A DNA stretch of 62,131 nucleotides from Glycomyces sp. YM15 (GTDB lineage Bacteria; Actinomycetota; Actinomycetes; Mycobacteriales; Micromonosporaceae): positions 223,927-286,057 of the forward strand of contig NZ_JAERMK010000005.1 in assembly GCF_016918015.1 (NCBI RefSeq), read 5' to 3'. The position numbers and the translations under genes were made by a program. The notes under the pieces were generated by a model. It was given only the letters and a program-made list of their open reading frames with translations, did not search any database and was not told where the DNA came from. The number at the start of each line of letters is the position of its first letter. Within the stretch, counting starts at the first letter, position 1. Positions 8,014 through 17,076 of the stretch are shown piece after piece.

Positions 8014-8805
8014 TCAGCCGCCGGAGAGCTCGCCGCCGCGCTCGGCCGCGGCGGCCACGGCCGCCCTGATCACTTCATGCACATTGGATTCGTCGAGCGT
8101 CTCGAGCGCGGCTTCGGTGGTGCCGCCGGGAGTCGCGATCCGGTCCAGGAGCGCCGCGGTCGGCTCGTCCGAGTCCTGCAGGTGGAGGCACGCGCCGAGA
8201 AGCATCTGGTCGACCAGGACTCGGGCGGCGACCGGGTCCATGCCGCCGTCGACCGCGGCGTTCGTCATCGCGTCGGCGAGGTAGTAGAGGAAGGCGGGCC
8301 CCGAACCGCCCACGGCCGTAATGACATCCATCATGGACTCATCGGCGGTGACGGTGACCCCGATGCGGTCGAACAGGTCCTCGATCTCGGTCAGGTCGGT
8401 GCCCTCGGGCGCGGCCAGCGCGGTGGCGGCCTGGCGGGCGCGGGCGGCGGTGTTGGTCATGGCGCGGACGGCCGTGATGCCCTCGGGGAGGCGTTCGGTG
8501 AGCTTGGCGAGCGGGACGCCGGCGGCGAGGGAGACGACGATCGCTTCGGGTGCGAGGGAGGGGCCGATCGCGGAGAGCAGGGGTCCGACGGCGACGGGCG
8601 GGACGGCGACGAGCACGATGTCGGCCTCGGCGACCGCGAGCGGGTTGTCGGTGCCGACCTCGACGCCGTACGCGTCGGCGAGCCGTGCGGCGCGTTCGGC
8701 GGGCAGGGCCGTGGCCCAGATCTGGGCGGGCGGCAGACCGGAGTCGAGGAGCCCCGCGAGGACGGCCTCGCCGAGATGTCCGACGCCGAGCAGCGCGATG
8801 TCCAT
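8014..8805 (-). CDS. Pyrroline-5-carboxylate reductase family protein (ProC-like)
   Basis: A 263-residue NAD(P)-binding protein of the ProC family, the last step of proline synthesis. GVGHLG (7-12) is the nucleotide loop, GGSGPAF (166-172) and TPGGTTEAAL (225-234) are the family signatures. The usual MPNTPA loop reads MTNTAA at 116-121, so both prolines are replaced. This suggests a paralogue with changed substrate or speed rather than the main proline enzyme. The gene is monocistronic, with its start 84 bases from the neighbouring DUF1990 stop. Confidence 0.75.
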   Translation of the reverse strand: MDIALLGVGHLGEAVLAGLLDSGLPPAQIWATALPAERAARLADAYGVEVGTDNPLAVAEADIVLVAVPPVAVGPLLSAIGPSLAPEAIVVSLAAGVPLAKLTERLPEGITAVRAMTNTAARARQAATALAAPEGTDLTEIEDLFDRIGVTVTADESMMDVITAVGGSGPAFLYYLADAMTNAAVDGGMDPVAARVLVDQMLLGACLHLQDSDEPTAALLDRIATPGGTTEAALETLDESNVHEVIRAAVAAAAERGGELSGG

Positions 8806-8888
8806 GTCCTCACCTCCGTGTCAGCGCTCCACAGCCCGAAATCTACGGGCCGGGCCTCCCGGGTACCGGGATTCAAGGGAAATGCCGC

Positions 8889-9380
8889 TTATGTACGCAA
8901 ACAGGCGTCGCGCATGGCGTCGGCGAACCGGTCGGTGGCACGCGACCGCAGGAACCGCGCCACGGGCCCTCCGAGGCGGGCGGCGACGGTGCCGGCCCGC
9001 GAGAAGGACCGCACGGTGAAGCGGACGCGGCCGTCGGCCGCTTCGAGCAGGAACGCGGCTTCGCCCGTTTCGGGATGGCCGGGCATGGAGCCGTATCCGA
9101 ACCCGACCCTATCGGGTGTCTCATCGGCCCATACGACCTGGCAGGGTATGTGCAGGACGCCGGCGAAGCGGAGCACCACCTCGACCCCGGGCGCGGCGCG
9201 TTCGGCGGAGGCCTCGGGGCGGAGGCCGCACCGCTCGTGGAGGCCCCAGGTCATGAGAAGGTCGGCGGCTTCGGGCAGGGTCGCGTCGAGGACGGCGGTG
9301 CGCTCGAGGTGGCGATAGCCGGGCGGGAGGGTGCCGGTGCGGGTGGCACCCGCTTCGGGGTAGTTGACCTTGTACTCCAC
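8889..9380 (-). CDS. DUF1990 family protein
   Basis: A 163-residue protein of the DUF1990 (UPF0548) family, recognised by VGFGYGSMPGHPETGEAAF in the middle and by conserved GYRHLERTAVL near the start. These proteins have an SRPBCC-like fold; function is unknown. The start is GTG at 9380, one base after the TGA of the acetyltransferase gene, so the two are translationally coupled. Confidence 0.8.
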   Translation of the reverse strand: MEYKVNYPEAGATRTGTLPPGYRHLERTAVLDATLPEAADLLMTWGLHERCGLRPEASAERAAPGVEVVLRFAGVLHIPCQVVWADETPDRVGFGYGSMPGHPETGEAAFLLEAADGRVRFTVRSFSRAGTVAARLGGPVARFLRSRATDRFADAMRDACLRT

Positions 9381-9381
9381 G

Positions 9382-9909
9382 TCAGTCGTCCAGTTCGGGG
9401 TCGAGGACCTGGAAGAGCAGGTGGTCCTGCCATCTCCCGGCGATCTTGAGGTAGGCCGGTGCCATGCCGATCGGTTCGAAGCCGTTGCGCTGCAGCACCT
9501 TCTGCGAGGCGTAGTTGTCGATCAGGGTTTCGGCCTGCACGCGGACCAGGCCCAGGTCCTGGAACGCCACCCGCTTCGCGAGGCGCACGGCCTCGGTCGC
9601 GACCCCGCGCCCGGCCGCGGACTTCGCGACCCAGTACCCGACGCTGCACGAGCGGAAGTAGGGCCCGCGCACGATCGAGTTGAGGAAGATCTGCCCGACG
9701 AGCCTGCCGTCGTCCTCAATGGCGTAAGCGAGTCCGATGCCCGCTTCGGCCCGCGCCTTGGCCGCCTCGATCTCGGTCCGCACCCCCTCGGCGGCGAACG
9801 CGGCCTCGCCCCGTTCGGGCTCCCAGGGCGCCAGGTAATCCCGGCCTTCGCGCCGCAGCGCGGCGATCGCCTCGGCATCGTCGAGAACGATGGGACGAAT
9901 GGTGATCAT
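9382..9909 (-). CDS. GNAT N-acetyltransferase (RimJ/RimL type)
   Basis: A 175-residue GNAT acetyltransferase. The acetyl-CoA loop is seen as GYWVAKSAAGRGVATEAV (R/Q-x-x-G-x-G/A pattern), followed by AETLIDNYASQKVLQRNGF, the usual RimJ-like motif B. The family acetylates N-termini of ribosomal proteins, peptides or small amines. ATG at 9909 is preferred because the domain starts there; the open frame continues far upstream without domain features. It forms a two-gene unit with the DUF1990 gene. Confidence 0.85.
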   Translation of the reverse strand: MITIRPIVLDDAEAIAALRREGRDYLAPWEPERGEAAFAAEGVRTEIEAAKARAEAGIGLAYAIEDDGRLVGQIFLNSIVRGPYFRSCSVGYWVAKSAAGRGVATEAVRLAKRVAFQDLGLVRVQAETLIDNYASQKVLQRNGFEPIGMAPAYLKIAGRWQDHLLFQVLDPELDD

Positions 9910-10159
9910 GACTTCATTCTGCCGTGTCGCGAGCGAACCGGGGGTACGGGCGCGGAGATCGACACTCCCCGATGGGTGCGCGCCTGCGGCATACCGTTCG
10001 GCGACTCGTGCGGAACCTCCCCCGAACGACCTTCCCGAGCGACAGGGCAATTCGGGACGAGCGACGGCGTCGACCCCCGCCAGACCATGGTCGACGGCAT
10101 CGCCGAGCCCGACGAGGACCCGCGTCGAGCGGCGGCTCGAACGGGCCGTCGAGGGCGGG

Positions 10160-10675
10160 TCAGGGCCGCAGTTCCAGGGTGTGCCAGTCGAGGACCCGGC
10201 CGTCGGGTTCGCTGCGGCGCTGCAGGAACGTGAAGCCCGCGCGGGCGGCGACCGCCGCCGAGCGGGTGTTGGCCGGTTCGCAGCGGATGACCGCTTCGGT
10301 GCAGCCGATCCGGGCGGCGTAGGTGCAGGCGAGGCGCACCGCGCGGGTGGCGAGGCCGCGGCCGCGCCATTGCGGGTAGAGGCCGTAGGCGAGATTCGCT
10401 TGGTCCTTGCGCAGGTAGTACTGGCCGGTCTGGACGTCCACGGTCCCGGCGAGCGCCAGGCCGGGCTCGGCCCGGATGCCGAAGTTGTGGAAGGGCCCGC
10501 CGTCGCGCCACCATCGGGCGCACGCGTCGAGGTAGTCGCGCAGGCCCTGCGGCGTGGCGGGGTCGCCGCTGAGCCAGCGCACCATCTCCTCGTCCTCCCC
10601 CGCGAGGTGGGCCTCGAAGTCGTCGGGGCCGAGCGGGAGGAGCGTGACCGTGCCGTCGGTGAGCGCCTCGTGCAT
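10160..10675 (-). CDS. GNAT N-acetyltransferase
   Basis: A 171-residue GNAT-fold protein with LLPLGPDDFEAHLAGEDEEMVRW at the N-terminus, an acetyl-CoA loop YPQWRGRGLATRAVRLACTYA, and the downstream RCEPANTRSAAVAARAGF motif. ATG at 10675 has GAGG eight bases upstream. It is separated by 250 bases from the other GNAT gene, and the two share the fold but little else. The substrate is unknown. Confidence 0.8.
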   Translation of the reverse strand: MHEALTDGTVTLLPLGPDDFEAHLAGEDEEMVRWLSGDPATPQGLRDYLDACARWWRDGGPFHNFGIRAEPGLALAGTVDVQTGQYYLRKDQANLAYGLYPQWRGRGLATRAVRLACTYAARIGCTEAVIRCEPANTRSAAVAARAGFTFLQRRSEPDGRVLDWHTLELRP

Positions 10676-10904
10676 CCTTTCAGCCTCGCGCAGTTCGCCG
10701 CCTCCCGCAACGGATTCAGCGGGTGCGGCGCAAGGCCCGCCAGCCGAGTCCCCGGGCGAGAGGGTCGCGGCGGTGTCGTGCGCGCACGTCGCTGACGACG
10801 CCGCCCAGGAAGCCCGTGAGGGCCCCGGCGCGACCGACGGACCGCGCGGGCTGACGAAGGCATCGGATCGGGCCCCGATCCTCGTTCCCGTGGCCGGAGG
10901 CGGA

Positions 10905-10910
10905 TAGGTT
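10905..10910 (+). promoter_or_regulatory. -10 element of the histidine kinase gene (probably leaderless)
   Basis: TAGGTT ends seven bases before the ATG at 10918, so transcription would begin at or next to the start codon. No ribosome site fits, which agrees with a leaderless mRNA. Confidence 0.45.
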
Positions 10911-10917
10911 CGGGCGC

Positions 10918-12024
10918 ATGACCGGTGAGGGAACGAGGCGCGGCGCGCGCGGCCTGGCAGTGGACTTGGGCGTGCTCCTCGTCGGGGTGTTGGCATGGCT
11001 GTTCATCGCCGGAGAGCGCCTCGCCTCCGAGATGCCTTCGCCCGCTTGGCTGTTCGACGTCGACATGGCGACCGGGCTGCTGGCGCTGCCGCTGCTGTGG
11101 CTGCGGCGGCGCTGGCCGACGCAGGCCGCGGTGGCGCTCATCGTCGTGTCGACGTACGCGGAGACCATCGCGTTCCCGCTGCTGGTGATGCTCTTCTCGG
11201 TGATCGTGCGGCGTCCGCCGCGCATCGCGGCGTGGGTGTACGCGGGGTCGCTCGCGGCCTCCGGCGTCTACGTGGTCCTCAGGCCCGAGGAGATGGGGCT
11301 CGCCTTCTCGATCGCGTTCGCGCTGTCAGTGCACGCGGCCGTCGCCGGGTGGGGCCTGTTCGTGCGGTACCGGCGGCAGATGGAAGCACGTGCGGCCCAA
11401 GCGGAACGGGACGAGCGCGAGCGGGCCCGCCAGCGGGCGCGCGACGAGCTCGCCCGCGAGCTGCACGACATGCTCGGCCACCGGCTCTCGCTGCTGAGCC
11501 TGCACGCGGGCGACATGGAGTACCGGCCCGACGCCCCGGCGGAGGAGCTGACGCGCGCGGCCGGTGTCGTGCGCGAGCAGTCGCAGCTCGCGATGCGGGA
11601 CCTGCGGGAGATCATCGCGATCCTCCGCGCCCCCATCGGCGAGCTGCCGCAGCCGCGCATCGCCGATCTGCAGGCGCTCGTCGAGGAGGCCCGGCCCGCG
11701 ATGCGGATCGAGCTGGCGATGCGCGTCGAGGGCGAGGTGCCCGAGCGGTCCGGCCGCACCGCGTACCGGATCGTGCAGGAGGCGTTGACGAACGCCCGCA
11801 AGCACGCCGAGGACGCCCCGGTGGGGATCGCTGTGGAGGGACGCAACGAGGACGGGCTCACCGTCGCGGTGGTGAACGGACCTGGCCGCGACACCGGCCC
11901 GGGTTCCGGTCACGGCCTCATCGGGTTGGAGGAGCGAGCCGCGCTCGCGGGCGGGCGACTCGAATACGGGCCGGCGGCCGATGGCGGCTGGCGGGTGCAC
12001 GCGTGGCTACCCTGGACCGCATGA
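10918..12024 (+). CDS. NarL-type sensor histidine kinase
   Basis: A 368-residue membrane kinase. Several hydrophobic segments occupy residues about 12-150, with almost no extracellular domain, followed by a linker rich in Arg and Glu. The HisKA_3 dimerisation region has ELHDMLGHRLSLL with the phosphorylated His183. The ATPase domain shows NARKHAE (Asn292) and the glycine-rich GSGHGLIGLEERA near 329. The stop codon overlaps the response regulator start as ATGA. It phosphorylates the regulator at 12021. The small sensor part suggests it senses the membrane or its lipids. Confidence 0.9.
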   Translation: MTGEGTRRGARGLAVDLGVLLVGVLAWLFIAGERLASEMPSPAWLFDVDMATGLLALPLLWLRRRWPTQAAVALIVVSTYAETIAFPLLVMLFSVIVRRPPRIAAWVYAGSLAASGVYVVLRPEEMGLAFSIAFALSVHAAVAGWGLFVRYRRQMEARAAQAERDERERARQRARDELARELHDMLGHRLSLLSLHAGDMEYRPDAPAEELTRAAGVVREQSQLAMRDLREIIAILRAPIGELPQPRIADLQALVEEARPAMRIELAMRVEGEVPERSGRTAYRIVQEALTNARKHAEDAPVGIAVEGRNEDGLTVAVVNGPGRDTGPGSGHGLIGLEERAALAGGRLEYGPAADGGWRVHAWLPWTA

Positions 12025-12689
12025 ACGAGCAGCCTTCCGTGGACGTCCTGGTCGTGGACGACGATCCGCTGGTGCGAGCCGGACTGCGGATGATCCTCGG
12101 CGGCGCCGGGGACCTCGACGTGGTCGGCGAGGCCGGCAGCGGTACCGACGTGCCGGAGCTGGTCGCGCGCCTGCGGCCCGACGTAGTGCTCATGGACCTG
12201 CACATGCCCGGGGTCGACGGCCTGACCGCGACCGAGCGGCTGCGGGCCGCGCCGAACGCGCCGGAGGTCCTGGTGCTCACCGCGTTCGAGGCCGACGGGC
12301 ACGTGCGGCGGGCGCTGCGCGCCGGGGCGGGCGGGTTCCTGCTCAAGGACACGCCGCCCGCCGAGATCGTGGCGGCGGTGCGCCGGGTCGCGGCCGGGGA
12401 ACCGGTGCTGTCGCCCGAGGTGACGCGGCGGCTGATCGGCATCGTCGCGGGCGGCGCCCCGGATGACCGTCGCAGTGCGGCCCGCGAACGCTTGGGCGCG
12501 TTGAACAGCCGCGAGACCGAGGTCGCCGTGGAAGTCGGGCGAGGCAGCTCGAACGCGGAGATCGCGGCGGCGCTGCATCTCAGCGTCCCCACGGTGAAGA
12601 CCCATGTCTCGGCGGCGCTCGGCAAACTGGGCCTGAACAACCGCGTGCAGCTGGCGCTGCTCGTGCACGACGCCGGGCTCGCCGACTAA
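12021..12689 (+). CDS. NarL/LuxR-family response regulator
   Basis: A 222-residue response regulator. The receiver domain has the acidic pair in VVDDDP (13-15), phosphoacceptor Asp59 in LMDLHMPG, the switch Thr in LTAF and Lys in LLKDTPP. The LuxR-type HTH covers about 158-212 (RETEVAVEVGRGSSNAEIAAALHLSVPTVKTHV in part). It overlaps the kinase by four bases and overlaps the convergent methyltransferase gene by four bases at its 3' end. Targets are not visible; the downstream ABC exporter is a candidate because such pairs often control exporters. Confidence 0.9.
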   Translation: MNEQPSVDVLVVDDDPLVRAGLRMILGGAGDLDVVGEAGSGTDVPELVARLRPDVVLMDLHMPGVDGLTATERLRAAPNAPEVLVLTAFEADGHVRRALRAGAGGFLLKDTPPAEIVAAVRRVAAGEPVLSPEVTRRLIGIVAGGAPDDRRSAARERLGALNSRETEVAVEVGRGSSNAEIAAALHLSVPTVKTHVSAALGKLGLNNRVQLALLVHDAGLAD

Positions 12690-13381
12690 GGACGGCGGAG
12701 CCGCGCCGCCAGGAACGACGGCCGCGTGTTGAGCTCCGCGAACGCCTTCGGGTCGATCGGCTCCAGTTCGGGCGCGGGGCGGGGCTCGATCAGCTTCTCG
12801 ACGGCGAAGCCCGCATCGAGCAGATCGCCGATGAATCCTTCGACTGTGTTGCGCTGGAAGTGGATCGGCGGCAGGTCCTCGCGGACGTGGAGGTCGACCC
12901 ACTCGTCCGAGAAGTACGAGTCGCCGAAATGGCGCCAGTCCGCGGCCGGGTGCGTGGTCGAGATCAGGAACCGCCCGCCGGGTCTGAGGACGCGGAAGAT
13001 CTCGGCGAGCAGCCCGGCGCGGTCGGTGATGTGGTGGATGACGAGGGCGCACAGGACGGCGTCGAACGAGGCGTCCTCGGCGAAGTCGAGCGGCAGTTCG
13101 AGGTCGTGCTGCCGCAGTTCGGCCCGCTCCCCCACCTGCTGCTTCGCGCGGGCGAGGAGTTCGGCGCTGCCTTCGACGCCGACGACCGAGGCGCCCCGTT
13201 CGAGGAGCGCCGCCGCGTAATGGCCTGGGCCGCAGCCGACGTCGAGGAAACGCTGCCCGGCGACGTCGCCGGCGAGGCCGAGCATGGCCGGCCGGTCGAC
13301 ATAGGCGTTGTACGCGCCGTTCGCGGAATGGTCGGCGAAGGCGTCGCCGAGCGCGCCGTGGTAGGCGGTCTCTGGGGGCAT
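12686..13381 (-). CDS. Class I SAM-dependent methyltransferase
   Basis: A 231-residue methyltransferase with motif I FLDVGCGPGHYA at 45-56, acidic residue in VVGVEG, motif post-I around HDLELPL, and FRVLRPGGRFLIST. It belongs to the Methyltransf_11 group of small-molecule or lipid methyltransferases. ATG at 13381 is chosen because conserved sequence begins there; a TTG at 13462 in the same frame would add 27 residues. No clear ribosome site fits either. It converges on the response regulator with a four-base overlap. Confidence 0.75.
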   Translation of the reverse strand: MPPETAYHGALGDAFADHSANGAYNAYVDRPAMLGLAGDVAGQRFLDVGCGPGHYAAALLERGASVVGVEGSAELLARAKQQVGERAELRQHDLELPLDFAEDASFDAVLCALVIHHITDRAGLLAEIFRVLRPGGRFLISTTHPAADWRHFGDSYFSDEWVDLHVREDLPPIHFQRNTVEGFIGDLLDAGFAVEKLIEPRPAPELEPIDPKAFAELNTRPSFLAARLRRP

Positions 13382-13543
13382 CGGGACAGTATCGCGGAGC
13401 GTGTTCGGCTGCGCCAGCCGTTTCAGCCCGGCCGAACCGGAAGTGACCAGGACATCGTTCAAGGGTTGAAAAAACAGTATCGCCTCGCGAACGGCGGCCG
13501 GTAGCGTTCATCCGCGCATGACCCCGAACCGAAGGCACAGCAG

Positions 13544-15274
13544 ATGGCACGCTTCAGTCCCCCGCGCGACCCCGGCGGGCCCCTCGCACACTCGAAACCG
13601 GCGGTGGCCGTCATCGGCTGGCTCTTCCGGTCCCAGTGGCGGATGCTCGCGATGAGCACGCTCGTCTCGTTCGCGTTCCTCGGCTGCCAGCAGTTCGTGC
13701 CCTTCATGGTGGGACGGGCGGTCGACGCGGGCCTCGTCGCGGGCGATCGCACCGCGCTCTACTGGTGGTCGGCGGCCCTCATGGCCTGCATCGGGATCGC
13801 CACCGCCACGGGCGTCGCGAGCTTCTACTACATGATGTACACCGCGATGGACACCGACTTCCGGGTGCAGCGACGCCTGGTCGACACGGTTGTCGCGGTC
13901 GGCTCGCGCATCCGATCGCGGGCCGACGCGGGCGAGCTCGTGGCCATCTCCGCGGCCGACGCGCACGCCCTCAGCTCGGTCTCGATGATGTTCGGCCGCT
14001 TGGCATCAGCGCTGCTCGCATTCATCCTCGCGCTCGCGATCCTCGCCACCCTCTCGTGGTGGTTCGTGCTCGCCGCGGGCGTCGGCGTCCCCGCCATGTT
14101 CATGCTCCTGCGGCCGCTGTTCCTGCGCCTCGAAGCGCGCGGACGCGACCTCCGCGCCCGCATCGGCGAGCAGACCGGCATCGGCACCGACGCCGTCGCG
14201 GGCCTCCGGGTGCTGCGCGGCATCGGCGGCGAAGCGCACTTCATCGGCCGCTACAAGGCCGCCTCGCAGGCCTCGCGCCGCGCCGGGGTCCGCGTACGGC
14301 GCACCGCGGCGGGCCTCGAGTTCGCGCGGCTCGCCCTGCCCGGAACGCTGCTCGTGCTCGTCCTCTGGATGGGCGCGGAGATGACGCTCAACGGCACGAT
14401 CACCGCGGGCGAGTTCGTGGCCCTCTTCGGGTACCTCGTGGCGCTCACCCGGCCGCTCGGGTACACCATCCAAGGCGTCGACGCCCTGACCAGGGCCATC
14501 GTCGCCTCCGGCCGCTTCCAGAGGCTCCAGGACGAACATCCCGAGCCCGAGACGCAGAACGAGTTCCCCTGGCCCGCGGGCGAAGCCCTGCACGACCCGG
14601 CCAGCGGCGTCACGATCGAACCGGGCCTCATCACCGGCATCGTCACCGGTGACGGCAAGGGCGCGACCGAACTCCTCGACCGTCTCGGCGGCTACAGCGA
14701 GACCGGCGAACCCGCCCGCATCGGCTCGATCCCCTTGGACGCCTTCGACACCGCCACGGTCCGGCGCCACCTCCACCTGCTCGAGGCCCGCGCGCAGCTC
14801 TTCAGCGGGCCGCTCCGCGACCAGCTCGACGTGGACGGCGCCCGCTCGGACGCCGACATCATGCGGGCCCTCCACACCGCCTCCGCCGTCGACATCGTCG
14901 GCGTCGACCCCTCCCTCATCGAGAGCGAGGACGTCCCGACCGGCGGCTACGACCTCGACACCGTTGCGGGCGAACGAGGCCGCAACTTCTCCGGCGGCGA
15001 ACGCCAGCGCCTCATCCTCGCCCGCGCGCTCCTCGTCGACCCCGAGATCCTCATCCTCGACGACCCGGCCAGCGCGTGCGACGCCCAGACCGAAGCCCGC
15101 ATCGCGGATCGACTCGCGCGGCACCGCAGGGGTCGGACCACCGCGATCCTCACCAACGCCCCGCAGCTCCTGGCGATCTGCGACCGCGTTCAGTTCCTCG
15201 GCGACACTGTCACCTCCGGCACGCACGCCGAGCTGCTGCACCGGGCCGAGTACCGAGAGGCGGTCGCCCGATGA
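13544..15274 (+). CDS. ABC exporter half, degenerate ATPase subunit
   Basis: A 576-residue exporter half with six membrane segments (about 25-310) and a C-terminal nucleotide-binding domain. Its own ATP site is degraded. Walker A reads VTGDGKGAT at about 367 (Ser/Thr after Lys replaced), the catalytic Glu after Walker B is Asp (LILDDPAS, about 501), and the H-loop His is Asn (ILTNAP). The signature FSGGE (about 482) is intact. The partner gene overlaps its stop by four bases and has the opposite pattern, so the two form one heterodimer with a single working site. Substrate is unknown; the family exports drugs, lipids or peptides. Confidence 0.9.
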   Translation: MARFSPPRDPGGPLAHSKPAVAVIGWLFRSQWRMLAMSTLVSFAFLGCQQFVPFMVGRAVDAGLVAGDRTALYWWSAALMACIGIATATGVASFYYMMYTAMDTDFRVQRRLVDTVVAVGSRIRSRADAGELVAISAADAHALSSVSMMFGRLASALLAFILALAILATLSWWFVLAAGVGVPAMFMLLRPLFLRLEARGRDLRARIGEQTGIGTDAVAGLRVLRGIGGEAHFIGRYKAASQASRRAGVRVRRTAAGLEFARLALPGTLLVLVLWMGAEMTLNGTITAGEFVALFGYLVALTRPLGYTIQGVDALTRAIVASGRFQRLQDEHPEPETQNEFPWPAGEALHDPASGVTIEPGLITGIVTGDGKGATELLDRLGGYSETGEPARIGSIPLDAFDTATVRRHLHLLEARAQLFSGPLRDQLDVDGARSDADIMRALHTASAVDIVGVDPSLIESEDVPTGGYDLDTVAGERGRNFSGGERQRLILARALLVDPEILILDDPASACDAQTEARIADRLARHRRGRTTAILTNAPQLLAICDRVQFLGDTVTSGTHAELLHRAEYREAVAR

Positions 15275-17031
15275 GCAACACGACCCTCCCCATCGCGACC
15301 GCGGCCGAGACCCGCGAGTACCTGCGGGCGCTCGTCGGCCGCCACCGCGTGCGCTTCAGTCTCGTCGTGGCCCTGACCATCAGCGCGGCACTCGCGGGCA
15401 TGTCGACGCCGTACCTCGTGGGGCTGATGGCCGACGCGTTCGCGTCCTGGGCGCGCGGCGGCGCGGCGGACCCGGGCGCGGACCTGTGGTGGCAGATCCC
15501 GCTGATCCTCGCCGCGGTCCTCGCGCAGGCGGCCCTGACCTGGGGTTCGTACCGGAACCTCGCGGTCCTGTCGGAGCAGATCGTGGCGGACGTGCGCGAG
15601 GAGTTCATGGAGCGCACGCTGGCCCTCCCGCCGGGCCGTGTCGAGGCGGCCGGGACCGGAGAGCTGTTGTCCCGCACCAGCCTTGACATGGCGCAGGTGC
15701 AGCATTCGCTCGTGCAGGCCGCGCCGCAGTTCTTCACGGGGCTGGTCACGGTGCTGGTGTACGTGGCGGGCGCGTTCGTCGTCTCGCCGGTGCTCGGCGC
15801 GGCGATCCTGATCGCGGTGCCGCCGATGGTGCTGGTGCTGCGCTGGTATTTCAAGCGGGCGTTCAATGTCTTCCACGAGGTGCAGGCCGCCAAGGCGGAC
15901 TTGACCTCGGCGGTCGCCGAGACGATCGACGGCGTCAAGACCGTCGAGGCGCTCGGCTGGCAGGAACGCCGCGTCGCCCACACCGACCAGGCCGTGGACA
16001 AGCTGTTCGGTGCGCAGATGCGGTCGATGCGCTTGCGGGGCAAGCTGTTCCCGGTGCTCGACTTCTCGGCGTTCCTGCCGTGCTTCACGGCGCTGCTGCT
16101 CGGCGGCGTGCTCACCGCGACCGGGTACTCGACGATCGCGCAGACGACCACTGTCGTGCTCATCATGCAGCTCGCGGTCGCCCCGGCGATCGAGATGATC
16201 CTCTCGCTCGAATGGGTGCAGAGCGGCATGGTCTCGCTGGCGCGGCTCATCGGCGTGCGCAACGTCGAAGCCGCGGTCGGAGTCGCGAGACCGGCGCGCG
16301 ATGAGGACGAGATCATCGAGCTCAAGGGCGTGACGTTCGGTTACGCCCCGGACAAACCGGTGCTGCAAGGGGTCGACTTCGCGCTGCGCCGGGGCGAACG
16401 CCTCGCGCTCGTCGGCCCTACCGGGGCCGGAAAGTCCACATTGGCGCGACTCATGGCGGGCATCCACCAGCCGAGCGAGGGCACGGTCCGCGTCGGCGGT
16501 GCGGAGACGCGCGAGATCGATGAGACCCTGCTGCGGCGCTTCGTGATCCTCGCGACCCAGGAGTACCACCTCTTCAACGACACGCTCGGCTCCAACCTGC
16601 GCCTCGGCGCCCCGGGCGCCACCGACGAGCAGCTGCGCGAAGCCCTCGACGTGGTCGGTGCGGGCGGTCTCCCCGACCGCCTCGACGACGGGCTCGACAC
16701 CGTGGTCGGCGGCCGCGACCACGCCTTGACGCCGGCCGAGGTCCAGCAGGTCGCCCTCGCGCGCGTCATCCTCGCCGCACCTGAGGTGATCGTCCTCGAC
16801 GAGGCCACCTCCATGCTGAGCCCCAACGCCGCCAGCGACATCGAGCAGGGCCTCAACCGCATCCTCGCGGGCCGCACGGTCGTCAGCATCGCGCACCGCC
16901 TCAACACCGCCCACGACGCCGACCGCGTCGCCGTCGTCGAACACGGCCGCATCGCCGAACTCGGCTCCCACGACGAACTCCTCGCGAAGAACGGCGCGTA
17001 CGCGGCGCTCTGGCGGCGCTGGCACGGCTGA
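15271..17031 (+). CDS. ABC exporter half, catalytic ATPase subunit
   Basis: A 586-residue exporter half. Membrane segments lie between residues 28 and 310. The ATPase domain has canonical Walker A GPTGAGKST (about 385-393), Walker B with catalytic Glu (VIVLDEATS, about 506) and H-loop His in SIAHRL (about 540), but the signature motif is decayed to LTPAE (about 487). It starts at ATG 15271 inside the stop of the first subunit (ATGA). With that subunit it makes a heterodimeric exporter whose consensus site pairs this Walker A with the partner's FSGGE. Confidence 0.9.
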   Translation: MSNTTLPIATAAETREYLRALVGRHRVRFSLVVALTISAALAGMSTPYLVGLMADAFASWARGGAADPGADLWWQIPLILAAVLAQAALTWGSYRNLAVLSEQIVADVREEFMERTLALPPGRVEAAGTGELLSRTSLDMAQVQHSLVQAAPQFFTGLVTVLVYVAGAFVVSPVLGAAILIAVPPMVLVLRWYFKRAFNVFHEVQAAKADLTSAVAETIDGVKTVEALGWQERRVAHTDQAVDKLFGAQMRSMRLRGKLFPVLDFSAFLPCFTALLLGGVLTATGYSTIAQTTTVVLIMQLAVAPAIEMILSLEWVQSGMVSLARLIGVRNVEAAVGVARPARDEDEIIELKGVTFGYAPDKPVLQGVDFALRRGERLALVGPTGAGKSTLARLMAGIHQPSEGTVRVGGAETREIDETLLRRFVILATQEYHLFNDTLGSNLRLGAPGATDEQLREALDVVGAGGLPDRLDDGLDTVVGGRDHALTPAEVQQVALARVILAAPEVIVLDEATSMLSPNAASDIEQGLNRILAGRTVVSIAHRLNTAHDADRVAVVEHGRIAELGSHDELLAKNGAYAALWRRWHG

Positions 17032-17076
17032 GCGAAGCCGGACGCGGCCTGGGCCAGTTGCGACGTCAGCATCGAG

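Noticed and set aside
9910..10159. Possible gene between the two acetyltransferases
   Set aside because: Frames are open but lack start signals and protein-like composition.
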